Shown here in pieces: positions 1-7,353 of a stretch of DNA of 38,324 bases. The number at the start of each line of letters is the position of its first letter. The stretch's first letter is position 1. Source of the DNA: Mycolicibacter nonchromogenicus. GTDB taxonomy: Bacteria > Actinomycetota > Actinomycetes > Mycobacteriales > Mycobacteriaceae. A program made the position numbers and the translations under genes. The stretch is taken from assembly GCF_002101775.1 (NCBI RefSeq), contig NZ_LQPI01000027.1:1-38324 (forward strand). The letters are read 5' to 3'. Below the pieces are notes generated by a model that did not search any database, was not told the DNA's origin, and saw nothing but the letters and a program-made list of their open reading frames with translations.

Positions 1-1
1 C

Positions 2-1288
2 GGCGGCAATGGTGGTGCCGGGGGCGCGGGCGGGAGCAGCCAGAGTGGAAGCGCCGCCGCCGGCGCTGATGGCGGTACCGGCGGGGCGGGCGGCTGGCGC
101 GGAGGCTCAGGTGGCGCAGGAGGGGCAGGCGGCAACAGTGGGGGAGTCGCAGACGGTGGTGCCGGAGGAAACGGCGGTGCAGGGCGTGCAGCTACCGACG
201 CCTTTGGGGGCAGCGGCGGTTCCGGTGGCTCAGGCGGCGCCGGGGGCAGCAGCGTCAGCGGCAACGGCGGGGCCGGCGGGACTGGCGCCGACGGCGCGGA
301 CGGTGGTCCCGGTGGTGAAGGCGGGAACGGCGGCTCCGGCGGTTCAGGCGGAAACAGTGTCAGCGGCAACGGCGGGGCTGCAGGCGCGGCCGGCAGCGGT
401 GGCGACGGCGGCTACTACGGGGGCGACGGCGGTGCCGGAGGTTCTGGAGGCAGCAGCCAGAGCGGGCAGGTCGCCGATGGCGCCGACGGGGGCGAAGGTG
501 GGGGTGGCAGCCGCGCAGGCGGCAGTGGCGGTGCCGGCGGAAACGGTGGCACCAGTGGTGGGACTGCCGATGGCGGCGCTGGCGGTAACGGCGGTGCTGC
601 GGGCGCCGGGGGAAGCAACGTTAGTGACGGCCACTATGGCAGTGGTGGTTCCGGCGGATCCGGCGGCGACAGCGTCAGCGGCAACGGAGGTTCCGGCGGC
701 GCGGGTGCTGACGGCAGTACCGGTACCACTGACGGTGGCTCCGGTGGTCATGGTGGTGCCGGCGGAAACAGTGTCAGTGGTAACGGCGGTGCCGCCGGAG
801 CAGCCGGCGATGGCGCCGACGGCAGCTTCCGCGGAGGCGCCGGTGGTGCCGGCGGCGCCGGAGGTGGTAGCCAGAGCGGGATTGCCGCCAAGGGTGCCGA
901 CGGTGGACAGGGAGGAACCGGGCACGGCTACGGGGGTGGCGGCAACGGTGGCGCGGGCGGCGCCGGCGGCACCAGCACCGGCACTGCCGACGGAGGAGAC
1001 GGGGGCCGGGGCGGCAACGGAGGCGCTGCCACTCAGGGAGACGAAGCCGGCGGCCTCGGCGGTTCGGGTGGCAGAGGCGGCGACAGTGCCAGCGGCTCGG
1101 GCGGCACGGGCGGTGTCGGCGGCGACGGCGGCAACGGCGACCCCGGTGGCTACGGCGGGGCCTCCGGTGCGGGCGGTGCGTCCTTGAATGCCGGGCACCC
1201 AGGCGGGGCCGGCGCTCCGGGTGGAGCGCCGTCGGGAGCAATTGGCGGTGTCGGCGGCAGCCCGGGCGGTGTGGGCGGCACTCCGTAG
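2..1288 (+). CDS. PGRS-type glycine-rich protein, C-terminal part (5' end outside window)
   Basis: An open frame enters from the left edge and runs 428 codons to TAG at 1286-1288. It encodes almost pure Gly-Gly-X repeats (GGAGG, GGNGG, GGSGG) typical of the PGRS domain of mycobacterial PE_PGRS proteins. Longer modules recur: SVSGNGG appears four times (near 250, 355, 670 and 770), a QSG-containing turn three times, and TADGG repeatedly. It ends in GGVGGTP. The N-terminus is off the window, so a PE domain cannot be confirmed; it may be a PE-less PGRS-like protein. PE_PGRS proteins are generally surface-exposed or exported; any role here is unknown. The gene converges with the membrane-protein gene that follows. 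The alanine- and proline-rich ATG-initiated frames overlapping it are shadows of the repeat. Confidence 0.8.
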   Translation, partial: GGNGGAGGAGGSSQSGSAAAGADGGTGGAGGWRGGSGGAGGAGGNSGGVADGGAGGNGGAGRAATDAFGGSGGSGGSGGAGGSSVSGNGGAGGTGADGADGGPGGEGGNGGSGGSGGNSVSGNGGAAGAAGSGGDGGYYGGDGGAGGSGGSSQSGQVADGADGGEGGGGSRAGGSGGAGGNGGTSGGTADGGAGGNGGAAGAGGSNVSDGHYGSGGSGGSGGDSVSGNGGSGGAGADGSTGTTDGGSGGHGGAGGNSVSGNGGAAGAAGDGADGSFRGGAGGAGGAGGGSQSGIAAKGADGGQGGTGHGYGGGGNGGAGGAGGTSTGTADGGDGGRGGNGGAATQGDEAGGLGGSGGRGGDSASGSGGTGGVGGDGGNGDPGGYGGASGAGGASLNAGHPGGAGAPGGAPSGAIGGVGGSPGGVGGTP

Positions 1289-1359
1289 GAGTCTCGTGGC
1301 CGGTGCTGGGGCCGTCTCAGGGCGCCGCCTGCACCTAGGCCCGCTTCAACCAGGCGCCG

Positions 1360-2130
1360 CTAGAGCGCGGAGCGAGCGCCGGCTCGACGGGTCAGGTGGT
1401 CGATCTGCAGGTATGTCGCATAAATCACCAGAGGCGGCAACACGATGAACGGCACATTTTCCCCGATGAACTTGAACCAGAAGCCCCAACTTCCCTGCCC
1501 GATGTCGGCGAAGCCCGCGCCCAGCTCGCTGAGGAAGTAGACCGCGGTACTGCTCATCAACACTGAGATGCCGACCAAAACCACCCATAGGCAGCGGATC
1601 CGGGACTCCAGCGGCAGCGTCGAGCGCAGCAGTTTGGTCCACGCCACGAAGACGGTGATGCCTGTGCTGACCCCGACCACCTCAAGGGCGAACACCCACG
1701 GATTGCCGCTGACATAGCGGGTGTCGGCCAAGCCGTATTGCCACCACAGCCACTTCCAGCCCGGATCGTCGGTGGGAGCCCACCAGCCCAGAGGTTGACC
1801 GATCAGGAACATCAGCTCGTAGCCGATCTGGCTGGCCGCGGTGAACGGGATGTAGAACAGCGTCAGCTCGGCAGCCCGGTCCAGCCGTCCCCGATGCTCA
1901 CCGGGCGCATCCCACAGGATGACGAAGGGCAGCAGCATGACCGGGATCCCGAAGATCATGTTGGCGATCACATCCACCCGGAAGTTCGCCGGAATGACGC
2001 GCAGGCTGACCGCGATGGTCAACAGCAGGAACATGCCCAGCACGAACAGGGCCGTGCCGGTATAGATGCGCAGGCGGTGCGGTGCCCAGGGCCGGGCGAA
2101 ATCGGTTTCGTGGTCCTGCACAGCAGTCAT
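1360..2130 (-). CDS. EBP/EXPERA-like integral membrane protein
   Basis: 256 residues, read leftwards, with ATG at 2130 preceded by a GAGGGAAG ribosome-binding site. The hydropathy suggests five or six membrane helices (about residues 22-45, 54-72, 90-112, 140-162, 180-200, 220-240). Two stretches resemble emopamil-binding-protein/EXPERA proteins: ADTRYVSGNPWVFALE (around 133-148), like the DSRY...ME segment of sterol isomerase EBP, and NVPFIVLPPLVI near the C-terminus, like the NALWIVLPG segment. EXPERA proteins bind or isomerise sterol-like lipids in membranes. The family match is from memory of these motifs; a substrate cannot be inferred. It stands alone, convergent with the PGRS gene and divergent from lemA. 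An unrelated polytopic membrane protein remains possible. Confidence 0.6.
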   Translation of the reverse strand: MTAVQDHETDFARPWAPHRLRIYTGTALFVLGMFLLLTIAVSLRVIPANFRVDVIANMIFGIPVMLLPFVILWDAPGEHRGRLDRAAELTLFYIPFTAASQIGYELMFLIGQPLGWWAPTDDPGWKWLWWQYGLADTRYVSGNPWVFALEVVGVSTGITVFVAWTKLLRSTLPLESRIRCLWVVLVGISVLMSSTAVYFLSELGAGFADIGQGSWGFWFKFIGENVPFIVLPPLVIYATYLQIDHLTRRAGARSAL

Positions 2131-2415
2131 CGTCTTCCCTCGCGGCGCAATATCAACTACTTGCTATTGCGAGGAAGCCTATCCCGCGGCGGTGGTGGAT
2201 GGCACGACTTTGCGGCTGAGTCTCGGCGCGGCAGCGAAGTTCTGCCGAGGACCGCTCGACCCTGCTGGCGCAGACTCACATTCGTGCTGTTCTGGCAATC
2301 GCGGCGAGCGAAACTGCGGAAGCCTCCGAACGGACCTGCGCTGGCGTTTCAGCGGTTACGCTTCGCCGCAAACCGCACGAACCGCGGCAAGGCCGACTCT
2401 TTGGAGGTATGCCTC

Positions 2416-3018
2416 ATGGGGCTCACCACAGGAATCATCGTCGTCGTAGCCCTATTCCTGCTCCTCACGGTCCTCGTGATCGCGGGCTACAACGGGCTGG
2501 TTCGGGCGCGCAACGCGTTCAAGAACGCCTTCGCCCAGATCGACGTTCAGTTGCGGCGTCGTTTCGACCTGATTCCCAACCTGATCGAAACCGCCAAGGC
2601 GTACATGGCGCATGAGCGCCAGACCCTGGAGGCCGTCGTCAATGCGCGTGGCGCCGCGATGAACGGCCTGGCCGCTGCTCAGGCCAATCCCGGTGACCCG
2701 GCGGCGATGCAGCAGTTGGCGGAGGGACAGCAGGCGCTCAATGGCGCGCTGAGCCGGCTCAACGTGGTGGTCGAGCAGTACCCCGACCTCAAGGCGAACC
2801 AGACCATGATGCAACTGTCGGAGGAGCTGACCTCCACGGAGAACAAGGTCGCGTTCGCCCGCCAGGCCTACAACGACGCGGTGATGAACTACAACAACCG
2901 GCGTGAGACGTTCCCCGGCAACGTCTATGCCGCCATGTTCAACTTCGCTCCGGCCGCCCTGCTCGAGATCCCGCCGGAGCGCCCGGAGATGCGGGACGCG
3001 CCGAAGGTTCAGTTCTGA
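2416..3018 (+). CDS. lemA: LemA family membrane-anchored protein
   Basis: 200 residues. The ATG at 2416 has GGAGG at 2403-2407 and opens directly into the single N-terminal membrane helix (residues 5-25). An in-frame extension upstream lacks coding character and is not used. The LemA signature follows: YNGLVRARNAFKNAFAQIDVQLRRRFDLIPNLI (given here only as residues 25-58), then a long helical hairpin (60-170) and the C-terminal NYNNRRETFPGN segment. LemA proteins are extracytoplasmic four-helix bundles of unclear biochemical role, often encoded beside M48 peptidases as here (the next gene starts 13 bp after the stop). The pair is probably co-transcribed. The 285 bp upstream, shared with the divergent EBP-like gene, must hold its promoter, but no clear -10/-35 pair was recognised. 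Confidence 0.9.
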   Translation: MGLTTGIIVVVALFLLLTVLVIAGYNGLVRARNAFKNAFAQIDVQLRRRFDLIPNLIETAKAYMAHERQTLEAVVNARGAAMNGLAAAQANPGDPAAMQQLAEGQQALNGALSRLNVVVEQYPDLKANQTMMQLSEELTSTENKVAFARQAYNDAVMNYNNRRETFPGNVYAAMFNFAPAALLEIPPERPEMRDAPKVQF

Positions 3019-3031
3019 CCGATCGGCGGCT

Positions 3032-4981
3032 ATGAACTTCTTCGAGCACCAGCGGGCCGCCAAGGGAAACACGCTGAAGCTGGTGTTGCTCTTCGGGGCT
3101 GCGGTGATGGCGTTGGTCGCGGCGGTCGATGCTGCCGCGGTGACCGCCATGGTCTATCTCACAGCGGATTACGGCGGGATCGACTCGTCAACGATTCTTG
3201 CGACCGTCATCGTCGTCACCACGATCACGCTGTTGATCATCGCAGGTGGAATGCTGTTCAAGACTATTTCGCTGCGCCAGGGGGGTACTGCTGTCGCCGC
3301 GGCCGTCGGCGCGGTGCCGGTGGACCCGACGACGACCGACCCGCAGTTGCGTAGGTACGTCAACATCGTCGAGGAGATGTCGCTGGCCTCGGGCGTGCCG
3401 GCGCCGCGTCTGTTCGTCATGCCCGGTGAACCCGGAATCAACGCCTTCGCAGCGGGTTTCACGCCTGCCGACGCTGCCATCGCGGTGACAGGTGGAGCCC
3501 TGGCGCAACTCAACCGTGACGAATTGCAGGGTGTCATCGCTCACGAGTTCAGCCACATCCTCAACGGTGATATGCGGCTGAACATTCGACTCATCGGATT
3601 GCTCAGCGGAATTCTGCTGATCGGAATGATCGGCTTGCGCCTGCTGCAGTTCGGCGGCCGCGGGAGTGACAGCAAGCGCGCGCTGCCCCTCGTGGCGTTC
3701 GCATTCGCGATAATGGTGCTCGGCTACGTCGGCGTGTTCTTCGCCAATGTGATCAAAGCTGCGGTAGCACGGCAGCGGGAGTGGCTGGCTGACGCGTCGG
3801 CGGTGCAGTTCACCCGCCAGACCGACGGCCTCGAAGGCGCACTGAAGAAAATCGGCGGTATCCCGACCGGTTCGCGGCTGCGCAACTCCCGCAACGCGGC
3901 CGAGGTCAGCCACATGCTGTTCGGAGAGGGCACGCGGTGGTCGTTCACCTCGTTGTTCGCGACGCATCCGCCACTGACCGACCGGATCAAGGCGCTCAAC
4001 CCAAGCTTCGACCCCGGCGAGATCGCCGAACTTCAGCAGCGGTACGCCCATCAGGCGCCCGACGGCCTGGCCGAGGACGTCGCCGCGGGTTTCGCCCCTG
4101 CTGGTACGGCGCACGGCCGCCAGGCTGCCGCACCAGAGCGACACCCCAACACCGCCTGGCGCACCAGCCCTGAGCAAGTCGTCTCTCGCGCAGGCACTTT
4201 CAGTTCGGACGACCTGAAGTACGGCGCGGCTCTGCATGCGCGGATTCCCGACGATGTCCGCATGCTGGCCAGCCAGCCCACTACGGCCCCCGCCGCCGTC
4301 ATCGCGTTGCTTCTCGAGCCGTCGAGCGGGGGTCTGCACGCCCGCCAGCTTGCCTCGGTGAATGAACTTCTGGGGCCGACGCAGGCGCGGGAAGCCGCCG
4401 CGCTCGTCGACCGGATGCGCGCGCTGCCGCCTGAACTTCGGCTTCCGGTCGTCGCGCTGGCTTTGCCGCAGATCGCCACCCACTCCCGTGCCGAACAGGA
4501 CGCGCTCATCACGGTGCTGAACGCGCTGGCCGTCGCCGACGAGAAGGTGACGATGTTCGAGTACTGCCTAACCCGCCTGGTCTGGAATTACGTGCTCGAC
4601 ACCAACGATCCGGCTCGCCGGAGCAAGGTGGGCAGCGGTTCGCTCACCGGGGTGCGTCCGGTGGTGACGACCCTGCTGGCGACTCTCGCGGTCGCGGGCG
4701 GTGCCGACCAAAACGTGGCGGCACAATCGTTGGGCATCGCGCTGCTCCGACTTTACGGCGATACCGCGAGGCCCGAGAACCCGCGCAGGCTGAGCTGGCA
4801 GCAGACCCTCGACGAAGGCTGGGCCGCCCTCGATGCTTTGGATCCGAGGGCGAAGCAAGCACTGGTCGAAGCGATGGTGGAGGCGGTGCTGCACGACGGT
4901 ACCGTGACCGCGTCAGAGGCTGAACTGCTCCGTGCGGCATGCGGTTTGATGCACGTTCCCCTGCCTGCTCTGTTGGGCTGA
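3032..4981 (+). CDS. M48 family zinc metalloprotease with C-terminal TerB-like region
   Basis: 649 residues from ATG 3032. Two N-terminal membrane helices (about 17-45 and 53-74) precede an HtpX-like peptidase domain with the zinc motif HEFSH at 171-175 and the third ligand Glu in REWLAD at 249-254. Two further helices lie between them (about 185-205 and 219-243). M48 peptidases of this type are membrane quality-control enzymes. The protein is about twice HtpX length. The C-terminal half (about 390-649) contains helical segments such as VADEKVTMFEYCLTRL and HDGTVTASEAELLRAACGL, whose DG-V-x(3-4)-E pattern resembles TerB-like domains. This layout is typical of the M48 proteins paired with LemA rather than of stress-induced HtpX, so I give no gene symbol. 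Catalytic assignment is firm; the C-terminal fold is inference. Confidence 0.88.
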   Translation: MNFFEHQRAAKGNTLKLVLLFGAAVMALVAAVDAAAVTAMVYLTADYGGIDSSTILATVIVVTTITLLIIAGGMLFKTISLRQGGTAVAAAVGAVPVDPTTTDPQLRRYVNIVEEMSLASGVPAPRLFVMPGEPGINAFAAGFTPADAAIAVTGGALAQLNRDELQGVIAHEFSHILNGDMRLNIRLIGLLSGILLIGMIGLRLLQFGGRGSDSKRALPLVAFAFAIMVLGYVGVFFANVIKAAVARQREWLADASAVQFTRQTDGLEGALKKIGGIPTGSRLRNSRNAAEVSHMLFGEGTRWSFTSLFATHPPLTDRIKALNPSFDPGEIAELQQRYAHQAPDGLAEDVAAGFAPAGTAHGRQAAAPERHPNTAWRTSPEQVVSRAGTFSSDDLKYGAALHARIPDDVRMLASQPTTAPAAVIALLLEPSSGGLHARQLASVNELLGPTQAREAAALVDRMRALPPELRLPVVALALPQIATHSRAEQDALITVLNALAVADEKVTMFEYCLTRLVWNYVLDTNDPARRSKVGSGSLTGVRPVVTTLLATLAVAGGADQNVAAQSLGIALLRLYGDTARPENPRRLSWQQTLDEGWAALDALDPRAKQALVEAMVEAVLHDGTVTASEAELLRAACGLMHVPLPALLG

Positions 4982-5356
4982 CCGACGTCGGTCGGGTAGC
5001 TGTCTGGTAGCTGGTACACGCATCGGTCCACGTCATGAAGGACGGCGCGAAAGCCGCGGCGATCCCATTCGTCTCCCGCAAGTATTCAGCGCGCGCATGA
5101 ATATGCGTCGCACGTGCATAAAACATCGGGGGGCAACCAAAGCTGGGGAACCGATCGGGGGCTTAGCGGTCACTGGGCGTGAATTCGCCCTGGTCGACAG
5201 CGTGGCACCGCCCACTAACAGGGTTTCGTTGGTGGTCATGGCGCGGTTCCCTCGGTTCGGTCAAGAGGCCGGGTGGACCGTGGGGGACTGCTTTTTCATA
5301 AGAGCGCGCGAACCGCACGTGACGTATGGGATAGACCGTTTGCGCAGGTCAACCGT
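4982..5356. other. Gene-free chromosomal stretch between the M48 gene and attL
   Basis: 375 bp with no convincing gene. It contains a short direct repeat of GTAGCTG (near 4995-5015), a small inverted repeat CGCAT-GAAT-ATGCG (near 5094-5107), and a G-rich stretch near 5128-5163 with GGGGAACC followed by GGGGG. The original region downstream of the tRNA-Arg 3' end must be this side, displaced by integration of the element. A 67-codon frame on the minus strand (5033-5239) is open, but nothing else supports it. Confidence 0.5.
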
Positions 5357-5378
5357 GGTGCCCCCGGCAGGATTCGAA
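5344..5378. repeat. attL: duplicated 3' end of tRNA-Arg
   Basis: The 22 bases at 5357-5378 are identical to the 3' end of the intact tRNA-Arg gene at 14416-14437. A further nine identical bases (GCAGGTCAA) lie just outside, at 5344-5352 and 14403-14411, with the same 4-bp mismatched spacer, so 31 of 35 positions match. This is the displaced bacterial copy left when an element integrates into a tRNA gene and brings a replacement 3' end. The tRNA is truncated here: only the acceptor and T-arm part is present. Confidence 0.88.
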
Positions 5379-5463
5379 TTAGCCGTCCCTTCTTGTTGCC
5401 CGGACAGCGGGTGTCCAGCACTTTCCACCTTCTACCTGCTGTAATGCCGGACTGTACGCTCTA

Positions 5464-5494
5464 TTCATACGTACTCGCAAGTGCCGTATGTAAT
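5464..5494 (+). promoter_or_regulatory. Candidate integrase promoter
   Basis: TTCATA (5464-5469) and TATGTA (5487-5492) are spaced 17 bp apart, and transcription would start near 5500. That is where the two arm-type repeats begin, 40 bp before the int ATG. No other promoter-like pair is obvious before int. Confidence 0.4.
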
Positions 5495-5499
5495 CATGC

Positions 5500-5520
5500 G
5501 GATAGCACGTGGATAGCACG
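5500..5520 (+). promoter_or_regulatory. Paired arm-type integrase sites, left arm
   Basis: Two copies of GGATAGCACG (5500-5509 and 5511-5520) in direct orientation with an 11-bp period, about 120 bp inside the attL core. An equivalent pair with the same orientation and period lies beside attR (14358-14378). Tandem short direct repeats on both sides of the core are the hallmark of arm-type sites bound by the N-terminal domain of lambda/L5-class integrases. They also sit at the likely int transcription start, suggesting autoregulation. Confidence 0.7.
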
Positions 5521-5539
5521 GGCCGAAGGAAGGCGGGCG

Positions 5540-6685
5540 ATGGTCGGCAAGGCGGGACATCGCGGCTGGGGCTGGATTCGCCGGCTCCCATCCGGGAAGT
5601 TTCAGGCGTCCTACGTCGGCCCTGATCTGGTCCGGCACAGGGCGCCCAAGACATTCTCGGCAAAGATGGACGCCGAGCACTGGTTGTCGAATGAACGCCG
5701 CCTCATCGAACGCGATGAGTGGACGCCCCCAGCGCAGCGCGTCGAAGCCCAGAAGCTCAAGGCCGTCAGCGTGGGCGAGTACGCCGACAACTGGGTCGAG
5801 CACCGCAACGTCAAGCCTCGTACCCGTTCGATGTACAAGGATCTGCTGCGCCTGCACATCAAGCCGAAGCTCGGGAAGGTTCCCCTGAAGAACCTCACAC
5901 CCGACGCGGTGCGGGCGTGGTTTTCGTCCCTGGGCACCGAATACACCCGCCGCAACAGCCATGCTTATGGCCTGCTCAACGCGATCTGCAACACCGCCGT
6001 GACTGACGGCCTCATTGAGCGCAACCCGTGCCAGCTGCCGCGTGTGATGAATCCAGCACGCAAGCGTGAGCCCATCATCCTGACCGTGACCGAGGTCGCC
6101 GCCTTGGCCGATGCCATCCGACCCGAACGGCTCCGTGCGCTTGTGCTGCTGTCGGCCTGGTGCGGTGTCCGCTGGGGCGAGGTATCCGAATTGAGGCGCA
6201 AGGACGTCACCGCCGACTGCACAGTGCTCACAGTCGCTCGCGCCGTCACCCGCCGAGACACGGAGTATCGAGTTGACACGCCGAAGTCCGGCAAGGGTAG
6301 GGCCGTGGTGATCCCTCCGCACATCCGCGACGACGTGAAGAACCACCTCGCTGCGAATGTCGGTTCGTCGCCCGAGTCCCTGCTGTTCCCGGCGGCATCC
6401 GGCGGCCATATGAACGACCGTGTGTTCTCCCGCGAGTACTTCGCGAAGGCGCTCAAAGTTATTGGCAAACAAGGTGTTCGGGTTCATGACCTGCGGCACT
6501 TCGCAGGTACTCAGACGGCCCGAGTCGGTAATCTCGTCGAGACCATGGGCCGCCTCGGGCACAGCACAGTGAAGGCGTCGCTGATCTACCAGGGGATCGT
6601 GACGGGGCGCGATCACGAAGTCGCGGAGGCGTTGTCAGAGTTGGCGAAGCCGAAGCCGAAGCCCGACACGCCGAAAGATGTCTGA
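5540..6685 (+). CDS. int: Tyrosine-recombinase integrase
   Basis: 381 residues from ATG 5540, chosen because GAAGGAAGG lies 6-14 bp upstream; the longer in-frame ATG at 5273 lies outside attL and would translate through the att core. Domains: N-terminal arm-binding region (about 1-60, basic, GWIRRLPSGKFQASY), SAM-like core-binding domain (about 75-165), and catalytic domain (180-360). All active-site residues are visible: Arg211 (GVRWGE), Lys249, His316 and Arg319 (HDLRH), His341 (GHST) and nucleophile Tyr350. It would catalyse integration and excision at tRNA-Arg, with the downstream Xis setting direction. The C-terminus ends in a short Lys-Pro-rich tail. Confidence 0.95.
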   Translation: MVGKAGHRGWGWIRRLPSGKFQASYVGPDLVRHRAPKTFSAKMDAEHWLSNERRLIERDEWTPPAQRVEAQKLKAVSVGEYADNWVEHRNVKPRTRSMYKDLLRLHIKPKLGKVPLKNLTPDAVRAWFSSLGTEYTRRNSHAYGLLNAICNTAVTDGLIERNPCQLPRVMNPARKREPIILTVTEVAALADAIRPERLRALVLLSAWCGVRWGEVSELRRKDVTADCTVLTVARAVTRRDTEYRVDTPKSGKGRAVVIPPHIRDDVKNHLAANVGSSPESLLFPAASGGHMNDRVFSREYFAKALKVIGKQGVRVHDLRHFAGTQTARVGNLVETMGRLGHSTVKASLIYQGIVTGRDHEVAEALSELAKPKPKPDTPKDV

Positions 6686-6736
6686 TATTTGACGGCACTG
6701 CCCGCACTGGTGGTAACGTCTCAAGTGTTCTGAGCA

Positions 6737-6782
6737 GACCGAAACGGTCACCCAGAGCCGGCATGGACACCCCGAAACGGGG
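6737..6782 (+). other. Two small hairpins with identical GAAAC loops
   Basis: GACC-GAAAC-GGTC at 6737-6749 and CCCC-GAAAC-GGGG at 6770-6782, in the 168-bp gap between int and xis. Both have 4-bp stems with different sequence but the same GAAAC pentaloop. Conserved loops on differing stems suggest an RNA element rather than a DNA operator. The function is unknown. Confidence 0.45.
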
Positions 6783-6818
6783 GACTGGAATCATCTTCTA
6801 GTCGCAGACGCCAAAGGC

Positions 6819-6837
6819 CGTTAGCCATTAGCTAACG
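6819..6837. promoter_or_regulatory. Inverted repeat upstream of xis, candidate operator
   Basis: CGTTAGC (6819-6825) and GCTAACG (6831-6837) flank 5 bp, ending 16 bp before the xis start codon. No T-run follows, so it is not a typical terminator. An octamer TAACGTCT at its right edge (6833-6840) also occurs at 6714-6721 just after int. It could be the operator of an element or helper regulator, or a hairpin controlling xis translation. Confidence 0.45.
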
Positions 6838-6853
6838 TCTGGAGAAGCGTCCA

Positions 6854-7057
6854 ATGCCCCCCTCTACCATTCCCGCGCACAAGACGGCAATCGATCTTCC
6901 ACGCGCTGCTCAATACCTTGGCGTATCAGTGCAGTCGGTGCGGCGCCGTATCGCCGAGGGCAGCCTGCCGGCGTTCCGCGTCGGCCCGAAATCCATCCGC
7001 GTCTACATCGATGATCTGGAAGCCCTGAAGCAGCCCATCGGCGGCGGTGCCCGATGA
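6854..7057 (+). CDS. xis: Excisionase / helix-turn-helix DNA-binding protein
   Basis: 67 residues from ATG 6854 (GGAGAAG at 6841-6847 as ribosome-binding site). Residues 14-60 form a MerR-like winged helix-turn-helix of the excisionase type: LPRAAQYLGVSVQSVRRRI is the recognition helix-turn-helix, followed by the wing GSLPAFRVGPKSIRVYIDDLEAL. Small proteins of this kind act as recombination directionality factors that bend attachment-site DNA and favour excision, and some also repress transcription. The position directly after int supports this. The stop codon overlaps an ATG (ATGA at 7054-7057), so the next frame may be translationally coupled. Confidence 0.85.
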   Translation: MPPSTIPAHKTAIDLPRAAQYLGVSVQSVRRRIAEGSLPAFRVGPKSIRVYIDDLEALKQPIGGGAR

Positions 7058-7082
7058 CCGCCCCATCAACCGGAGGCCCGCC

Positions 7083-7136
7083 ATGCGAAAGGCCGGCCCC
7101 CACCCCTGGAAGCCGGCCCTCACGCCTCACTACTAA
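7083..7136 (+). CDS. Tiny ORF (17 codons), possible leader peptide
   Basis: ATG at 7083 is preceded by GGAGG at a 7-bp distance (7071-7075), the best ribosome-binding site in this stretch. It encodes the 17-residue MRKAGPHPWKPALTPHY. Its TAA overlaps another ATG (TAATG, 7134-7138) that starts a 10-codon frame ending at 7168, whose TGA in turn overlaps the ATG at 7165. A GGCCGGC/GCCGGCC inverted repeat (7091-7097, 7112-7118) lies within the ORF. This may be a translated leader whose passage opens the hairpin for downstream genes; no homology is known to me. Confidence 0.35.
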   Translation: MRKAGPHPWKPALTPHY

Positions 7137-7164
7137 TGCCGAGTCTACCTGCTGTGTCGCCGCG

Positions 7165-7353
7165 ATGAAGCGCCGCCGCGCTGCGTCCCGTCGCCTAAGC
7201 ATTCTGGACTCTGGGCGCGCCGACCCGTGGCAATACGACGAGGTGCCCCTCACGGAGCATCAGCGTGAAGCGTGGCAGCGAACAGTCGCCCACCTCACTG
7301 CCGCCGGCTTTCGAGCCATCCTCCCTGCCGCTGTCTTGGAGGGGCTCCGATGA
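7165..7353 (+). CDS. Small hypothetical protein of the element
   Basis: 62 residues if started at ATG 7165, which overlaps the stop of an upstream 10-codon frame (ATGA). The same frame is open back to ATG 7054, which overlaps the xis stop and would give 99 residues, but the extra 37 residues are Pro/Arg-rich and lack a plausible fold, so I prefer 7165. The N-terminus is strongly basic ([11 protein letters not shown]), then DPWQYDEVPLTEHQREAWQRTVAHLTAAGFRAI. It looks like a small helical nucleic-acid-associated protein. The stop overlaps the next start (ATGA at 7350-7353). Function unknown. Confidence 0.55.
   Translation: MKRRRAASRRLSILDSGRADPWQYDEVPLTEHQREAWQRTVAHLTAAGFRAILPAAVLEGLR

Noticed and set aside
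9..1187. Long ATG-started Ala/Val/Pro-rich frame and its antisense partners in the PGRS region
   Set aside because: They are out-of-frame shadows of the Gly-Gly-X repeat; the frame beginning at base 2 gives a clean PGRS sequence up to TAG 1286.
5128..5175. Possible c-di-AMP (ydaO-type) riboswitch
   Set aside because: GGGGAACC-N4-GGGGG resembles one core segment, but the remaining conserved parts and a suitable downstream gene could not be found.
5033..5239. 67-codon minus-strand ORF left of attL
   Set aside because: Only a weak ribosome-binding site, no recognisable motif, and atypical composition; no support beyond being open.
5273..5539. Longer integrase start at ATG 5273
   Set aside because: It lies outside the element, would translate through the att core, lacks a good ribosome-binding site, and the extra 89 residues do not look like an integrase.
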